The position numbers and the translations under genes were made by a program. Of a stretch of 44,367 bases of DNA, positions 21,706-30,865 are shown piece by piece. Source of the DNA: Chara braunii (lineage: Eukaryota; Streptophyta; Charophyceae; Charales; Characeae); the NCBI GenBank assembly GCA_003427395.1, contig BFEA01000024.1, forward strand, positions 3,518,660 through 3,563,026, read 5' to 3'. Under the pieces are notes generated by a model. The model ran no database searches, had not been told where the DNA came from, and worked only from the letters and a program-made list of their open reading frames with translations. How positions within the stretch are numbered: position 1 is the stretch's first letter; the number at the start of each line of letters is the position of its first letter.

Positions 21706-21822
21706 TGTAATAACCCTGTTCAGAAGTAGCCTGGGCCTCAGAACTCAGCCCCAGGCCACGCAGACCTGAGAAGGTTTGCACTGGGCTGTGTGACCAAGAC
21801 ACGCCCAGGCCTGAGTCTGTCG
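21706..21822 (+). repeat. 3' LTR, first 117 bp only
   Basis: It begins TGTAATAACCCTGTTC like the 5' LTR, 40 bp after the pol stop, and follows the duplicated LTR copy base for base from 21728. It stops at the gap exactly where an n interrupts the 5' LTR (14069). Confidence 0.9.
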
Positions 21823-22762
21823 NNNNNNNNNNNNNNNNNNNNNNNNNNNNNNNNNNNNNNNNNNNNNNNNNNNNNNNNNNNNNNNNNNNNNNNNNNNNNN
21901 NNNNNNNNNNNNNNNNNNNNNNNNNNNNNNNNNNNNNNNNNNNNNNNNNNNNNNNNNNNNNNNNNNNNNNNNNNNNNNNNNNNNNNNNNNNNNNNNNNNN
22001 NNNNNNNNNNNNNNNNNNNNNNNNNNNNNNNNNNNNNNNNNNNNNNNNNNNNNNNNNNNNNNNNNNNNNNNNNNNNNNNNNNNNNNNNNNNNNNNNNNNN
22101 NNNNNNNNNNNNNNNNNNNNNNNNNNNNNNNNNNNNNNNNNNNNNNNNNNNNNNNNNNNNNNNNNNNNNNNNNNNNNNNNNNNNNNNNNNNNNNNNNNNN
22201 NNNNNNNNNNNNNNNNNNNNNNNNNNNNNNNNNNNNNNNNNNNNNNNNNNNNNNNNNNNNNNNNNNNNNNNNNNNNNNNNNNNNNNNNNNNNNNNNNNNN
22301 NNNNNNNNNNNNNNNNNNNNNNNNNNNNNNNNNNNNNNNNNNNNNNNNNNNNNNNNNNNNNNNNNNNNNNNNNNNNNNNNNNNNNNNNNNNNNNNNNNNN
22401 NNNNNNNNNNNNNNNNNNNNNNNNNNNNNNNNNNNNNNNNNNNNNNNNNNNNNNNNNNNNNNNNNNNNNNNNNNNNNNNNNNNNNNNNNNNNNNNNNNNN
22501 NNNNNNNNNNNNNNNNNNNNNNNNNNNNNNNNNNNNNNNNNNNNNNNNNNNNNNNNNNNNNNNNNNNNNNNNNNNNNNNNNNNNNNNNNNNNNNNNNNNN
22601 NNNNNNNNNNNNNNNNNNNNNNNNNNNNNNNNNNNNNNNNNNNNNNNNNNNNNNNNNNNNNNNNNNNNNNNNNNNNNNNNNNNNNNNNNNNNNNNNNNNN
22701 NNNNNNNNNNNNNNNNNNNNNNNNNNNNNNNNNNNNNNNNNNNNNNNNNNNNNNNNNNNNNN
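21823..22762. other. Assembly gap, 940 N
   Basis: Undetermined bases. The LTR is about 1,030 bp without its duplication and 117 bp precede the gap, so the gap length roughly equals the missing LTR remainder. Confidence 0.99.
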
Positions 22763-22919
22763 TTTTTTTTTTTTTTTTTTTTTTTTTTTTGTTCATTGGC
22801 ATAAGCCAATGGCCACTTCAAATTCGTTGTACATCCACGAACTGCTGAAACACAAACCTGAGTTCGACCCCCGTCGGGGATCCACGACGGAAAAAAAAAA
22901 CAAACTGGACCAGTTCTCG
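22763..22919 (-). mobile_element. Short tRNA-headed SINE with poly-A tail
   Basis: On the minus strand an A-box-like TGGTCCAGTTTG (22912-22901) and a B-box-like GGTCGAACTC (22869-22860) are 43 nt apart, the tRNA spacing. The body is short and ends in about 28 A (poly-T on the plus strand, 22763-22790), as retroposed SINEs do. A T10 tract lies between the boxes. The tail touches the gap edge, so its true length is unknown. Confidence 0.5.
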
Positions 22920-23045
22920 ATTTATGCGTGACATCCTTGTGCAGGGGCCATGCAAATCCCGGGTGGCTAATCTCGGTCGCGCGATCACACAGATCGTGCG
23001 GTTGAAATTAACCGCGTTGATCTATCCTGGGCACATCCCAAAAAA

Positions 23046-23137
23046 GGAGCTAGCCCTAGCCCAGTTGACGCATGCCAGGCTTGATCCCAGTGTCTGTTGG
23101 GTGAGAATCCAATCCTATGACCTACTAGGCTAACTCC
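23046..23137 (+). repeat. tRNA-like domain bounded by a 10-bp inverted repeat
   Basis: The A box TAGCCCAGTTGA (23057) matches the consensus in almost every position, and GGTGAGAATCC (23100-23110) resembles a B box at 43-nt spacing. GGAGCTAGCC (23046) pairs with GGCTAACTCC (23128), with one mismatch. It could be the head of a SINE or a tRNA pseudogene; a cloverleaf with a normal 7-bp acceptor stem cannot be drawn. Confidence 0.45.
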
Positions 23138-23156
23138 TGTTCATGGAGAAGAACCA

Positions 23157-23680
23157 GCAGCCCTCCTATATGAAGGGCTGCAGCCCAGTAGATCGCTCAA
23201 CACGGCCGTGGGCAGGCTCCGCCTGCCCCTTTTTGCAACCCCAGCCGCGCTGCCGTCGGCACGGCGGCCGCCCGGCTCCACGGCACGCATGCCGTGATCA
23301 CATACATGGCACGACCACCATGTATAACTCACCTGAACCCAGGAATGCGCGGCCTACGCCGTGCAACATCCTTTAGGTAGGGTCGGTGTGGTCATAGGTC
23401 TCTGTCGACCGCATGCCTCCGCGTTCTCAATGAAGGTTGCAGACGTCGCGGTCGCACTATCATTATCCGACCTTTTGGGTCGGACGTCAACGACGGCAAA
23501 CCTCTCTTAAAAGATGGTCGGAACCTGTCAATCATATGGTCAATTTGAATAACTTTGGCAACGTCATTCCCATCAAGGGTCAGACAGTGTCTGACACAAG
23601 TCTCTCAATTCAGTGAAAAGGTTGGACATCGTCCGACCTTGAAAAACTCAGGCAGGAACCCTTGTAAGGGTTTCTTCTCC
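23157..23680. repeat. Dense series of short perfect hairpins
   Basis: At least seven independent foldbacks: GCAGCCCT/AGGGCTGC (23157-23181), palindrome CACGGCCGTG (23201-23210), GGGCAGGC/GCCTGCCC (23210-23228), CACGGCA/TGCCGTG around 23285, ATACATGG/CCATGTAT (23302-23325), CCGACC/GGTCGG near 23475, GTCAGACA/TGTCTGAC near 23590, AAGGTTGGAC/GTCCGACCTT near 23620 and AACCCTT/AAGGGTT near 23665. Loops are 1-9 nt. No protein gene is supported. Confidence 0.7.
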
Positions 23681-23762
23681 GACAGCGCGCGGGGGTAAGT
23701 ACGGGGGGTGCGAGAAGAAGAAGTAGAGTATCGCGCGGGGGGGGGTCTAGATGTGTATAAAA

Positions 23763-24159
23763 ACTCGGATACTCATTCAGACTATTGATTGATGAGGTGG
23801 CAGTAGAGGAGGGAGCCCGAAGCAGGAGTGGACATTTTTACTTCCTCTCCTTCGTCTCTTCTCCCTCCTCCCTCTTCGTCTGTGTATGATATCTCACCTC
23901 ATTCTGTCTGATCACGATTTTTGACTATTTGTAATTATCAGCGGATGGACATTTTCTGGACTTGCATTGTTGACAACTGTCTCACGATCTGGGTTCATTA
24001 CAATTTGGTATCGGAGCTAATCTCCTGAAGTCGAAATTTGTATATGAGTAGGCGCCAGGTGGCGCGCAGGTAAGTGAGGTTGAGTATGTGATGACGTGGC
24101 AAGGGATATTGACGAGGTACATACCTGTCTGGCGAGAAGACATTGCCGAGAGTGCAGAC
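23763..24159 (+). repeat. Second copy of the gypsy LTR end, primer site and leader start
   Basis: This segment is identical by eye to 14740-15136 over 397 bp (offset 9023), including the TGGTATCGGAGC primer site at 24006-24017. It starts abruptly three bases after AGATGTGTATAA (23749-23760), which matches the first 12 bases of the Tn5/Nextera mosaic end, and stops at an n (24160) before poly-G. It is either a very recent element copy or, more likely, a misplaced contig end. Confidence 0.9.
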
Positions 24160-24181
24160 NGGGGGGGGGGGGGGGGGGGGG
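24160..24181. other. n plus poly-G run, likely sequencing artefact
   Basis: One n followed by about 20 G. Such runs are typical of no-signal calls in two-colour Illumina chemistry. It marks a contig join. Confidence 0.7.
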
Positions 24182-24226
24182 AGAATGGAATTGAAATCGA
24201 ATTGATTTAGATCTCGAGAATCAATA

Positions 24227-24254
24227 CGATTTCGATTTGTAAAAATCGAAATCG
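24227..24254. repeat. 12-bp perfect hairpin of the GATTTC type
   Basis: CGATTTCGATTT (24227-24238), loop GTAA, AAATCGAAATCG (24243-24254). Neighbouring GAAATCGAATTGA and GAAATCGATGT strings show that a short GAAATCG unit was repeated in both orientations. Confidence 0.85.
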
Positions 24255-24299
24255 CTTAGATTTCAATTTTGAAATCGATGTCCGATTTCAGAGTCCGAC

Positions 24300-24678
24300 G
24301 GGGGGGCACGACGACGAGAACGACGATGGGGGGGAAGACGAAAAAAAAAAAAAAAAAAAAAGAAAGTAGAAGAAACGACAAAGAAGAAAAGAAAAGGAAC
24401 GTTGTCGACGAAGAAAACAATAAAATAATAATAATAATAACAATAATAATAATTATGTACCTGCGCCTTATCGTCGGCGTTTCAGGATCGGTGATGACGT
24501 GGCAGTGACGACGATGATGTGGCAATGATGACGATGATGTGGTAATATCGTTGTTGAAGATAACGACGACGGGGATGACGTGGCATGGCCGATGACGGCG
24601 ACGATGATGACGATGATGTCATGATGTCGTTGAAGCTGCTCAACATCGATCAAGGTGGGTGGGAGGGCGATTGATGGC
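24300..24678 (-). other. Leader of an LTR element (Y) with microsatellites
   Basis: Lies downstream (minus strand) of a primer site. It holds A20 (24341-24361), an (AAT)n tract (24420-24450) and GATGAC/GATGTGGC repeats (24490-24630) that include TGACGTGGCA at 24495 and 24577, the same motif as in the other element's leader. No coding sequence. Confidence 0.5.
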
Positions 24679-24690
24679 GCTCTGATACCA
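24679..24690 (-). other. Primer-binding site for initiator tRNA-Met (element Y)
   Basis: On the minus strand the sequence reads TGGTATCAGAGC, an exact match to the common tRNA-Met primer site, one base after an LTR ending CACA. Confidence 0.85.
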
Positions 24691-24691
24691 G

Positions 24692-25233
24692 TGTGACGAG
24701 GTAGAGGCAGAGCAGCGAGGCTGGGAGAGAGAGGGAGAGTGAGAGCACACACACGCTCACTCAACTCGACCCAGATTTGACACAACTTGACGGACGCAGA
24801 CACAAAGTGGCAAAAGTGGCAAAGTCGCAGTCTTGAATTCCCGAACACAATGTCGAAGCAAAGTCGCACTGAACACAAGCATTGAGGCTGACAACTTCGT
24901 GCCTGTATTGTGCTTGAGTCCGTACTTAAGTACTGGTACGGTCCTGAGGGCGAAAGTGAAAATGCCTCAGGGCCATATCTGAAAATCGAAAGTCTGAGAG
25001 TGGGCGCCAGAATGCCGGATGGCGCCAAGCGTCCGAAATCCGAAAGTAAAAAAAGGAGGAATTTAAAAACAGGTGCCAGGATGCGGATGGTGCCAACTGT
25101 CCGAAATCGAAAAAGCAAAAACAAAGTAAAACAAAACAAGAAAATCACAAAAAAAAATCAAAAATAAAAATACAGTAAGCTGGCGGGTGGTAATCTGCAG
25201 ACCAAGGATCAAGCCCTGGCGGAATCCGTAACA
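24692..25233 (-). repeat. LTR of element Y, 542 bp, inserted in a gypsy pol
   Basis: On the minus strand it begins TGTTACGGATTCCGCC (25233) and ends CGTCACA (24692), a TG..CA LTR followed by the primer site. The left (minus 5') neighbour is RNase H coding sequence of the gypsy pol, cut at KKLKYALT. It contains the palindrome GTACTTAAGTAC near 24924. Identity between Y and any other element here is not seen; its other LTR is missing. Confidence 0.7.
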
Positions 25234-26960
25234 GTCAGGGCGTACTTCAATTTCTTGAAGGTTGCCTCACACTCTTCGGTCCACTCCCATGGGGCGTCAA
25301 GGCGCGTGAGGTCAGTTAGTGGGGAGGCTATAATCCTTAAGGGCGGTAGTAGCCTGTCATCCCGAAGAATGACCTCACCTCAGTCATAGACTGAGGCCTG
25401 GGCCAATTACGTATACTGACCACTTTGGCATCATCCGACTTCAATCCATGCGCGGAAATCTCATGCCCCAGATAGAAGATCTTGGTGTGACCAAATTTGC
25501 ATTTCTCCAAGTTAATCTTGTACTGGTGCCGTCTTAGGAGCCCTAGCACTGTTTTCACTTGCTCAGCGTACTTCTCTACAGTCCTACTAAAGATAAGGAT
25601 ATCGTTGAGGTACACGACGATAAACTTGTCTAAGTAGTCATGAAAGATCCGGTTCATTGCGTCCCAGGAGCATTGCATAGGCCAAAGGCCATCACCACAA
25701 ACTCATACAAATCGTACATGGTCTGAAAGGCGGTTTTGTGTGGGTCCTCAGGTCTAATAGCAATCTGATGGTATCCGGACTTCAAATCTATCTTAGTGAA
25801 ATACCGACATCCTTGCACTCTATCCAAGAGGTCGTCAATGCGTGGTAGAGGCTCCACGTTCTTAACAGTGATGGCATTGAGGCCCTTATAGTCAATGCAC
25901 ATCCTTAGTGTCCCCGCTTTCTTTGGGACAAATAAAACTGGCACTCCGTAGGAGGATATACTTGGTCGAATCCAACCCTTCTCTGTGAGCTCCTTGAGCT
26001 GGCGGCGGAGCTCATCTAACTCCGCAAGAGACATCCTATAGATCCTCCCTCTAGGTACTTTACTACCGAGGACGACTTCTATCGCGCGGACAATCTCCCT
26101 TTCTATCACACCCCTAGGCTCCTCAAAGAGGTCTGCATATTGTGCAACGACTGCTTTTATCTTTGGGGTTGATTTTACGACCTTTCTCAAAGACAGACTA
26201 GATACATTCCTTCCTCGCAGTTTTGGTTGTAGAAGTGATAGAAAGACGATGCACACATGCAACCATAGTTCTCCGCTAGTCTGCTAGTCTTGAACTTTTG
26301 CAGCCTAACGGTCCTTCCATCTGGCAACTTGTGGATCATCACCTTCCTATCGCAATCGAACCGAGGCCTAGCAACATGTCAAATGGCAACTCGTCGCTCA
26401 CCAAGAATGAGATCTTACATCTCAGTTCCCCTACTCCATAGGAGAAGGTACAGACTACGTCCTTGACATAGTCTTTTACTATCATAAAGTGCTTGTTGGC
26501 TAAGGTAGATGCTACAAGTTTGCTAAGCCGCTGCACTTGGTCCCCTAAGCACAACCTATCCACACACGCACAATTGATGAAGTTCCACGTAGAACCTATG
26601 TCTGCGAAGGCGCCCACCTTTCGGCCACCTGCATTGACTTTTACCACGAAATGTTCACCCTTTGGACCTTTGTTCAACATCGCCCAGCAGTCTCTTGGGT
26701 CTTTCTCTAACCACTCGGTCTCTAACTCCTCTAAGGACTCAAACAAATCCAGGGAACAAAGCATCGATTGGTTCGGATCTGTCTGCGGGGTGATCAAGGG
26801 GTCGATAGCCTTGGTCATTGTTTGAAATGGAGAAGGTAAAGTAACCACTTCAGCACGAGTAAGAGCATCTAACACTCCTACTGCCCCGAGGTGTTTCCCT
26901 GTGAAGTGCTCGCAGAAGCACCACCAGAGTTGAAAGATCCATCCATCACTATCGAGGACG
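25234..26960 (-). pseudogene. pol: Second Ty3/gypsy pol remnant: protease and RT
   Basis: The protease part (26875-26339) has KVGAFADIGSTWNFIN, where the catalytic D-S/T-G is changed to D-I-G, and ELPFDMLLGLG. RT (26262-25337, two pieces joined by a frameshift near 25660) has [53 protein letters not shown] and MAFGLCNAP. The catalytic box reads YLND instead of YLDD (AAC codon at 25604-25606). The frame runs on through WTEECEATFKKLKYALT, the start of RNase H, and is cut at 25234 by the LTR of element Y. Its RT is close to that of the 13-22 kb element, suggesting the same lineage. No gag or integrase remains. Confidence 0.9.
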
Positions 26961-28203
26961 TGACCTACCCAGCGACCCGCTTACTCTTGCACTTGGCCAT
27001 TGTGTGCCTTTTCTGATTGGTGTGAAAAAATCAAGGATCATAAATCCGAGTGGAAAATAAATAATAAAAAAATAGATAAGCGACAACTGCAATCGAACTT
27101 CTCTCACCTTTTCCCACCTTTCGCCCTGATTCCGCACGTATCTGGCTTGGGATAACGACTTAGTGCTTGCACACCATAGGGAGGTTGAATTGCGAACGCA
27201 GTTGATCCAAAGTACGGATTAACGTGTGGAGCACAGGATCTTCCGGATGTGCTTCGGGTGTATAGGCACGACGGACGGATAAGAAGATAAGACCGTTGCA
27301 CAGGTCAGGGTAATATGAGCATCGTACCTTCAATTCATGTGTAGGAGTTGGGTTGAGCTTCTAAGTGATATTGTGAGGAAGTAGACATGAATGAGAGGTT
27401 AATGGAGAGAATGGTGCGGACGTGGGAAAGGGATAGTGACAACAAACATAATGGCGGCATACACTACTGGTTTTTTTGGGTTGATTTTTGTGAGAGATGG
27501 CCATACTCTCACTGATGGTGCTTCGTTGGTCGAACCTCCTGAAGGTCGAACCTCCTGAAGAGACCCTGTACACGCCTAGGTCGAAAAGCGTCGAGGGGGA
27601 GCACACATGTACTGTGTTATGGAAAATAAAGTTGGATTGCATTGTTGGATTTTGTACTCTGTCTTCTCTCTGTGTGGTGTGCAGTCTGTGGCCGCTGTAC
27701 GTGCCCCTGCACTCTGGGGGGACACGACAACCGACGTGTAGCTAGCCGTCTAAGTGGTCGTGGGCTATTGTGTTTTTTTGGTAGCCATTTTGTTCATTGG
27801 TGAAAGGCGTAGGAGACTAGCAGTTGATCGAGGTGAACGATGGATACAATGGAAGCTATGTCTCCGAATCTTGTATGGACCAGGATGGTTATAAACCATC
27901 TGAAGCACGCGAGGAGGGTATGGTGGTCTTTGCAAGTGCTTTTGAGCAGTAGCACATAGAAGCTACTATCTCAGGATCGCTACACGGCTGATTAGGGGAC
28001 GAGTTTCTATGGCTTTCTTGACTTGGTGCAGTGACACCTGTCTTCCTTCTATGTCGAAGTGTTAAACCAGATTGCAAGGCACAATCTCATCTCTAGTACA
28101 AAAGGAAGCTCGTCCCAGCCCTCAATCGGACCTTCTTGTTGTTCGATAGGGTGTGCTCCCTTGCGGTAGCCACACTTTTCTGTAAGGAGGCAAGACTGAA
28201 GAG
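26961..28203. other. Gene-free stretch
   Basis: No supportable gene. A 16-bp unit GGTCGAACCTCCTGAA is tandemly doubled at about 27532-27562. The last 100 bp lead into the Penelope-like element. Confidence 0.5.
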
Positions 28204-29911
28204 ATGGCAACTCCAAGAGTCCCTCCATACAGGACACCTACACCTGCCCCATATGGGACACCTGCAGCGCCCCCGTACACGACTCCTACACCACGCCTGT
28301 ACAGGTGGTGTGCGCACAAGACCAGGCACTACGCCCGGAACTATTTGCAAGCTGGGACACAAAGTCGCAACTGACAAGGATTCCGGGATGAGGGCGTTCT
28401 ACAGACGTATGATACAGAAGGAGAAAGAGAAAGAGCGGAGACTAAGAGAAGCCGAGGAAAGCAAGAGGAGGGAGGAAGAAGAGAGGAGAGAAAGTGAGAA
28501 GCTCAGAGAAGCCGAAACCAGGGAAGCTAGGTTGGACGCAACCATTTTGAGGATGCTTTCCCAGATCCCGGCACAAAAGGAGAAGATAGTCGTGCAACCC
28601 CACCCCACGTTGCCGAAGAAGCGTTCTTCAAGAACAAAAGCAAAACTGCTAAGGGAAATGAGAGGGTATATTGCGGAGTTGGAAGACAACAGTGAGGAGG
28701 TCAAGGAGGAGGCAGGGAAGCTAGTTGAAGCGTTGGAGAGGATCGAGAGAGGTAAGAAGAAGGTGTTGAGTTCCCTGGCGGTTGATACAAGAGCTAAGAA
28801 GAAGAGCATATCACCAATGGACAAAGGAAAGCAGAAGGTGTCAAGCCAAGAAGAGGAGCAAGCGACCCCACAGAAGAAACTGTATGCTGCCTCATGTTCG
28901 GGTGAAGATGTAGTTCAGTATGCACTAGTGCAAGCTAGGCTACTCAACAACTTGAAGGCGCATGAAGTCCAGAAGCTATGTGACCAAAAGGGGGTGGAAT
29001 ACGCCATCAAAGAGCAAGTAGAACTGGTCAGGAATAGGACCAAGTACGCTTACAAGGGATTCTTCGAGCAGCAAGATCAAGGGAATTCGACATCCAAGGC
29101 CGACATCAACATCAAAGGAAAGTAGATAGGATGAGGCTATCATCCTGCGAGGCAGCACAAGGTGCAAAACTTGTTGAACGAGAGACAGATGAGAGAGACT
29201 ACTGCAATGAGACCGCTACTTTTGACAAGCATGGAGAATGAGTTAGGACTTTTAATCCTGTTGCTAGTTGTTAGAGGACATGTGCCGTGGTTTGAAAATT
29301 TGATCTGATACGTAGATGTAGAGGCGATTGACGTTCAGCGACCGGGAGTGTATGTGATAACGAGCTTGATAAGCAGGAAGCTCTATATTGGGTGTACAAG
29401 TAGGACCGTAATCACCCACTGGGTGGAGCACATGCGATGCTCCGAGGCGGGGAATACAGGGAATGCGTTGAAGCTACACAACTGGCTTCGTTTCTATGAA
29501 TGGAATAACTACATAGCCTTACCTCTGGTTACAGCCATCGAAGGCAGCCTAGAAGAATCCTTGATCAAGAGGTCCTCGCTGGTACTTAACAAGATCGGTA
29601 GGACGAACACCATATCAAGAAAGAGGAGGAAGGGAAACAGGCAGAGGAGAACTACAGCGTCGCAGACATATGATACCAAGGCGTATGTGACATACACGGT
29701 GAACACCAAGACTTACCTGACTCACACAAGTTTAATTCAACTCAGCCTGTCGGGCGGACGAGGATTGGAGGTGGTTAGTAGCGGAGGAACTGTGATGTTG
29801 GACTCATGGAATAGACTGAAAGCAAAGTTTGGCCGAACTAGTTTGATTTGTGATGGCTCTAAGGTGAACCTACATCAGATCGTAGACAAGATCCGGGCAG
29901 GTTGCTACCTT
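28204..29911 (+). pseudogene. Penelope-like retroelement ORF, 5' part: knuckle remnant, coiled coil, GIY-YIG nuclease
   Basis: The start ATG at 28204 opens a Pro/Thr/Tyr-rich leader (MATPRVPPYRTPTPAP) ending in WCAHKTRHYARN, which looks like a decayed CCHC knuckle. TGA at 28372 plus a one-base loss shift the frame. From 28373 a single frame continues: a long charged coiled coil (about 28400-28560), a basic region, a SAP-like helix pair (LLNNLKAHEVQKLCDQKGVEY, about 28940-29010), stops at 29123, 29132 and 29282, then a GIY-YIG endonuclease (GVY 29345-29353, YIG 29384-29392, LEESLIKR later). GIY-YIG nucleases nick the target DNA for retrotransposition. The arginine expected after YIG is histidine here (29417). 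The frame is cut at 29911 by a solo LTR. Family call: inference from domain order. Confidence 0.75.
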
Positions 29912-30865
29912 TGAAACGGTTTCACCCAGTTAACCCGACATTTGCAGACACAAAGATTCGATCCCTAGACCTGTGCCCAAACCCTGTACATTGACCTGTG
30001 TGCTGAGTGAGATTCGATCCCTAGACGTACCCTGTACCCTGTACATAGGCCCAGTGATCTGTGTGAGACTCGATCCCCAGGTCTGTAGATTAGGAGTTAG
30101 GTCTGTTACTGTTAGCCCTAGGACGGTTTGTTCTAGAAGTCTCTATCTGAGTCTACTGAGGCCTAGAGTCTGTCTGTAAGTCTGCAAGCTCTAGAAGGTC
30201 GTAGGTCCCTGTAGGCCAGTCCAATCAGCAAGTACCAGGGGTAGGGGCTGCACGTGGGGAAGGTTCTGGACCACGCTGTGGGTTCCACACGTTTTGGCCT
30301 AGAAGGCCAAATGTCCAGAAGCTTCCCTGGGCCACACGTTTTGGCCTAGGCCCACACTTTTTGAGGCAGGCCCGGGTACCTCCGAAGAGGTATAAATAAA
30401 GAGGCAACGTCCAGCCATTCATTCATTCGCCTGTGTGCCATGCGGAAGAGCTGCCTTGGTATCTTGTGAGTGGAGGACTGAAGGTGCCCGGAGAAGAAGC
30501 GGGTTGTGAAGAAGATAGCGACCATGGCGAACCAGTGAGAGAGACATCGGCGGCCATAGCTAGGAGGAGGAAGACGATGGTGGCCATAGCCGCCCAGCTG
30601 TTGGTGTAGGCAGAGTGTAGACAGTGGGTGTGACTGTGCAGCGTGGACATTCAGGGTGATCCTCGTACGTGCGTGCATGCGAGAGTGAGGTAGAGCTAGG
30701 CTGGTGGTAGAGACAGTGTTCGGCGGCCATAGCCGCAAGTGGTACAATTGATTCACATTGAGTTTAGTACAAGTTCATGTTGTTTCTGAGTTGGAAGAGT
30801 TCGATTTTGCCATCGGTTCTCAAGTGTGCATGTTGTGATCAAGTCTGAAGTCGAGTCTGATTGCA
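29912..30865 (+). mobile_element. Solo LTR inserted in the Penelope-like ORF
   Basis: It begins TGAAACGGTTTCACCC and ends GATTGCA. CCTT flanks both ends (29908-29911 and 30866-30869); if the shared A is counted the duplication is ACCTT. Skipping the segment rejoins the Penelope-like coding frame without a shift. It has U3-like ATTCGATCC blocks, a TATA box at 30391 and a leader with three GCCATAGC motifs. No primer site or coding region follows, so it is a solo LTR left by recombination. A relative in opposite orientation sits at 6700-7326. Confidence 0.85.
30391..30400 (+). promoter_or_regulatory. TATA box of the solo LTR
   Basis: TATAAATAAA preceded by GAGG. It lies 480 bp into the LTR, and transcription would start about 30 bp downstream, near the ATTCATTCATTCG stretch. 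Confidence 0.6.

Larger units (their letters stand above)
13244..21822 (+). mobile_element. Ty3/gypsy chromovirus-type LTR retrotransposon, degenerate, 3' end in a gap
   Basis: The order 5' LTR, tRNA-Met primer site, leader, gag with CCHC knuckle, protease, RT, RNase H, integrase, chromodomain, 3' LTR start is the Ty3/gypsy order, and the chromodomain places it with the chromoviruses. Both LTR starts read TGTAATAACCCTGTTCAGAAGTAG (positions 13244 and 21706). The left flank is AAGAGA; the right flank is lost in N, so no target-site duplication can be checked. All coding parts carry stops, so it is a dead copy. Confidence 0.93.

Noticed and set aside
21738-22848. Three frames of 350+ codons
   Set aside because: They consist of N from the assembly gap.
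25175-25225. tRNA-like string with GGATCAAGCCC
   Set aside because: It is the start of the element Y LTR on the other strand, and no A box at tRNA spacing exists.
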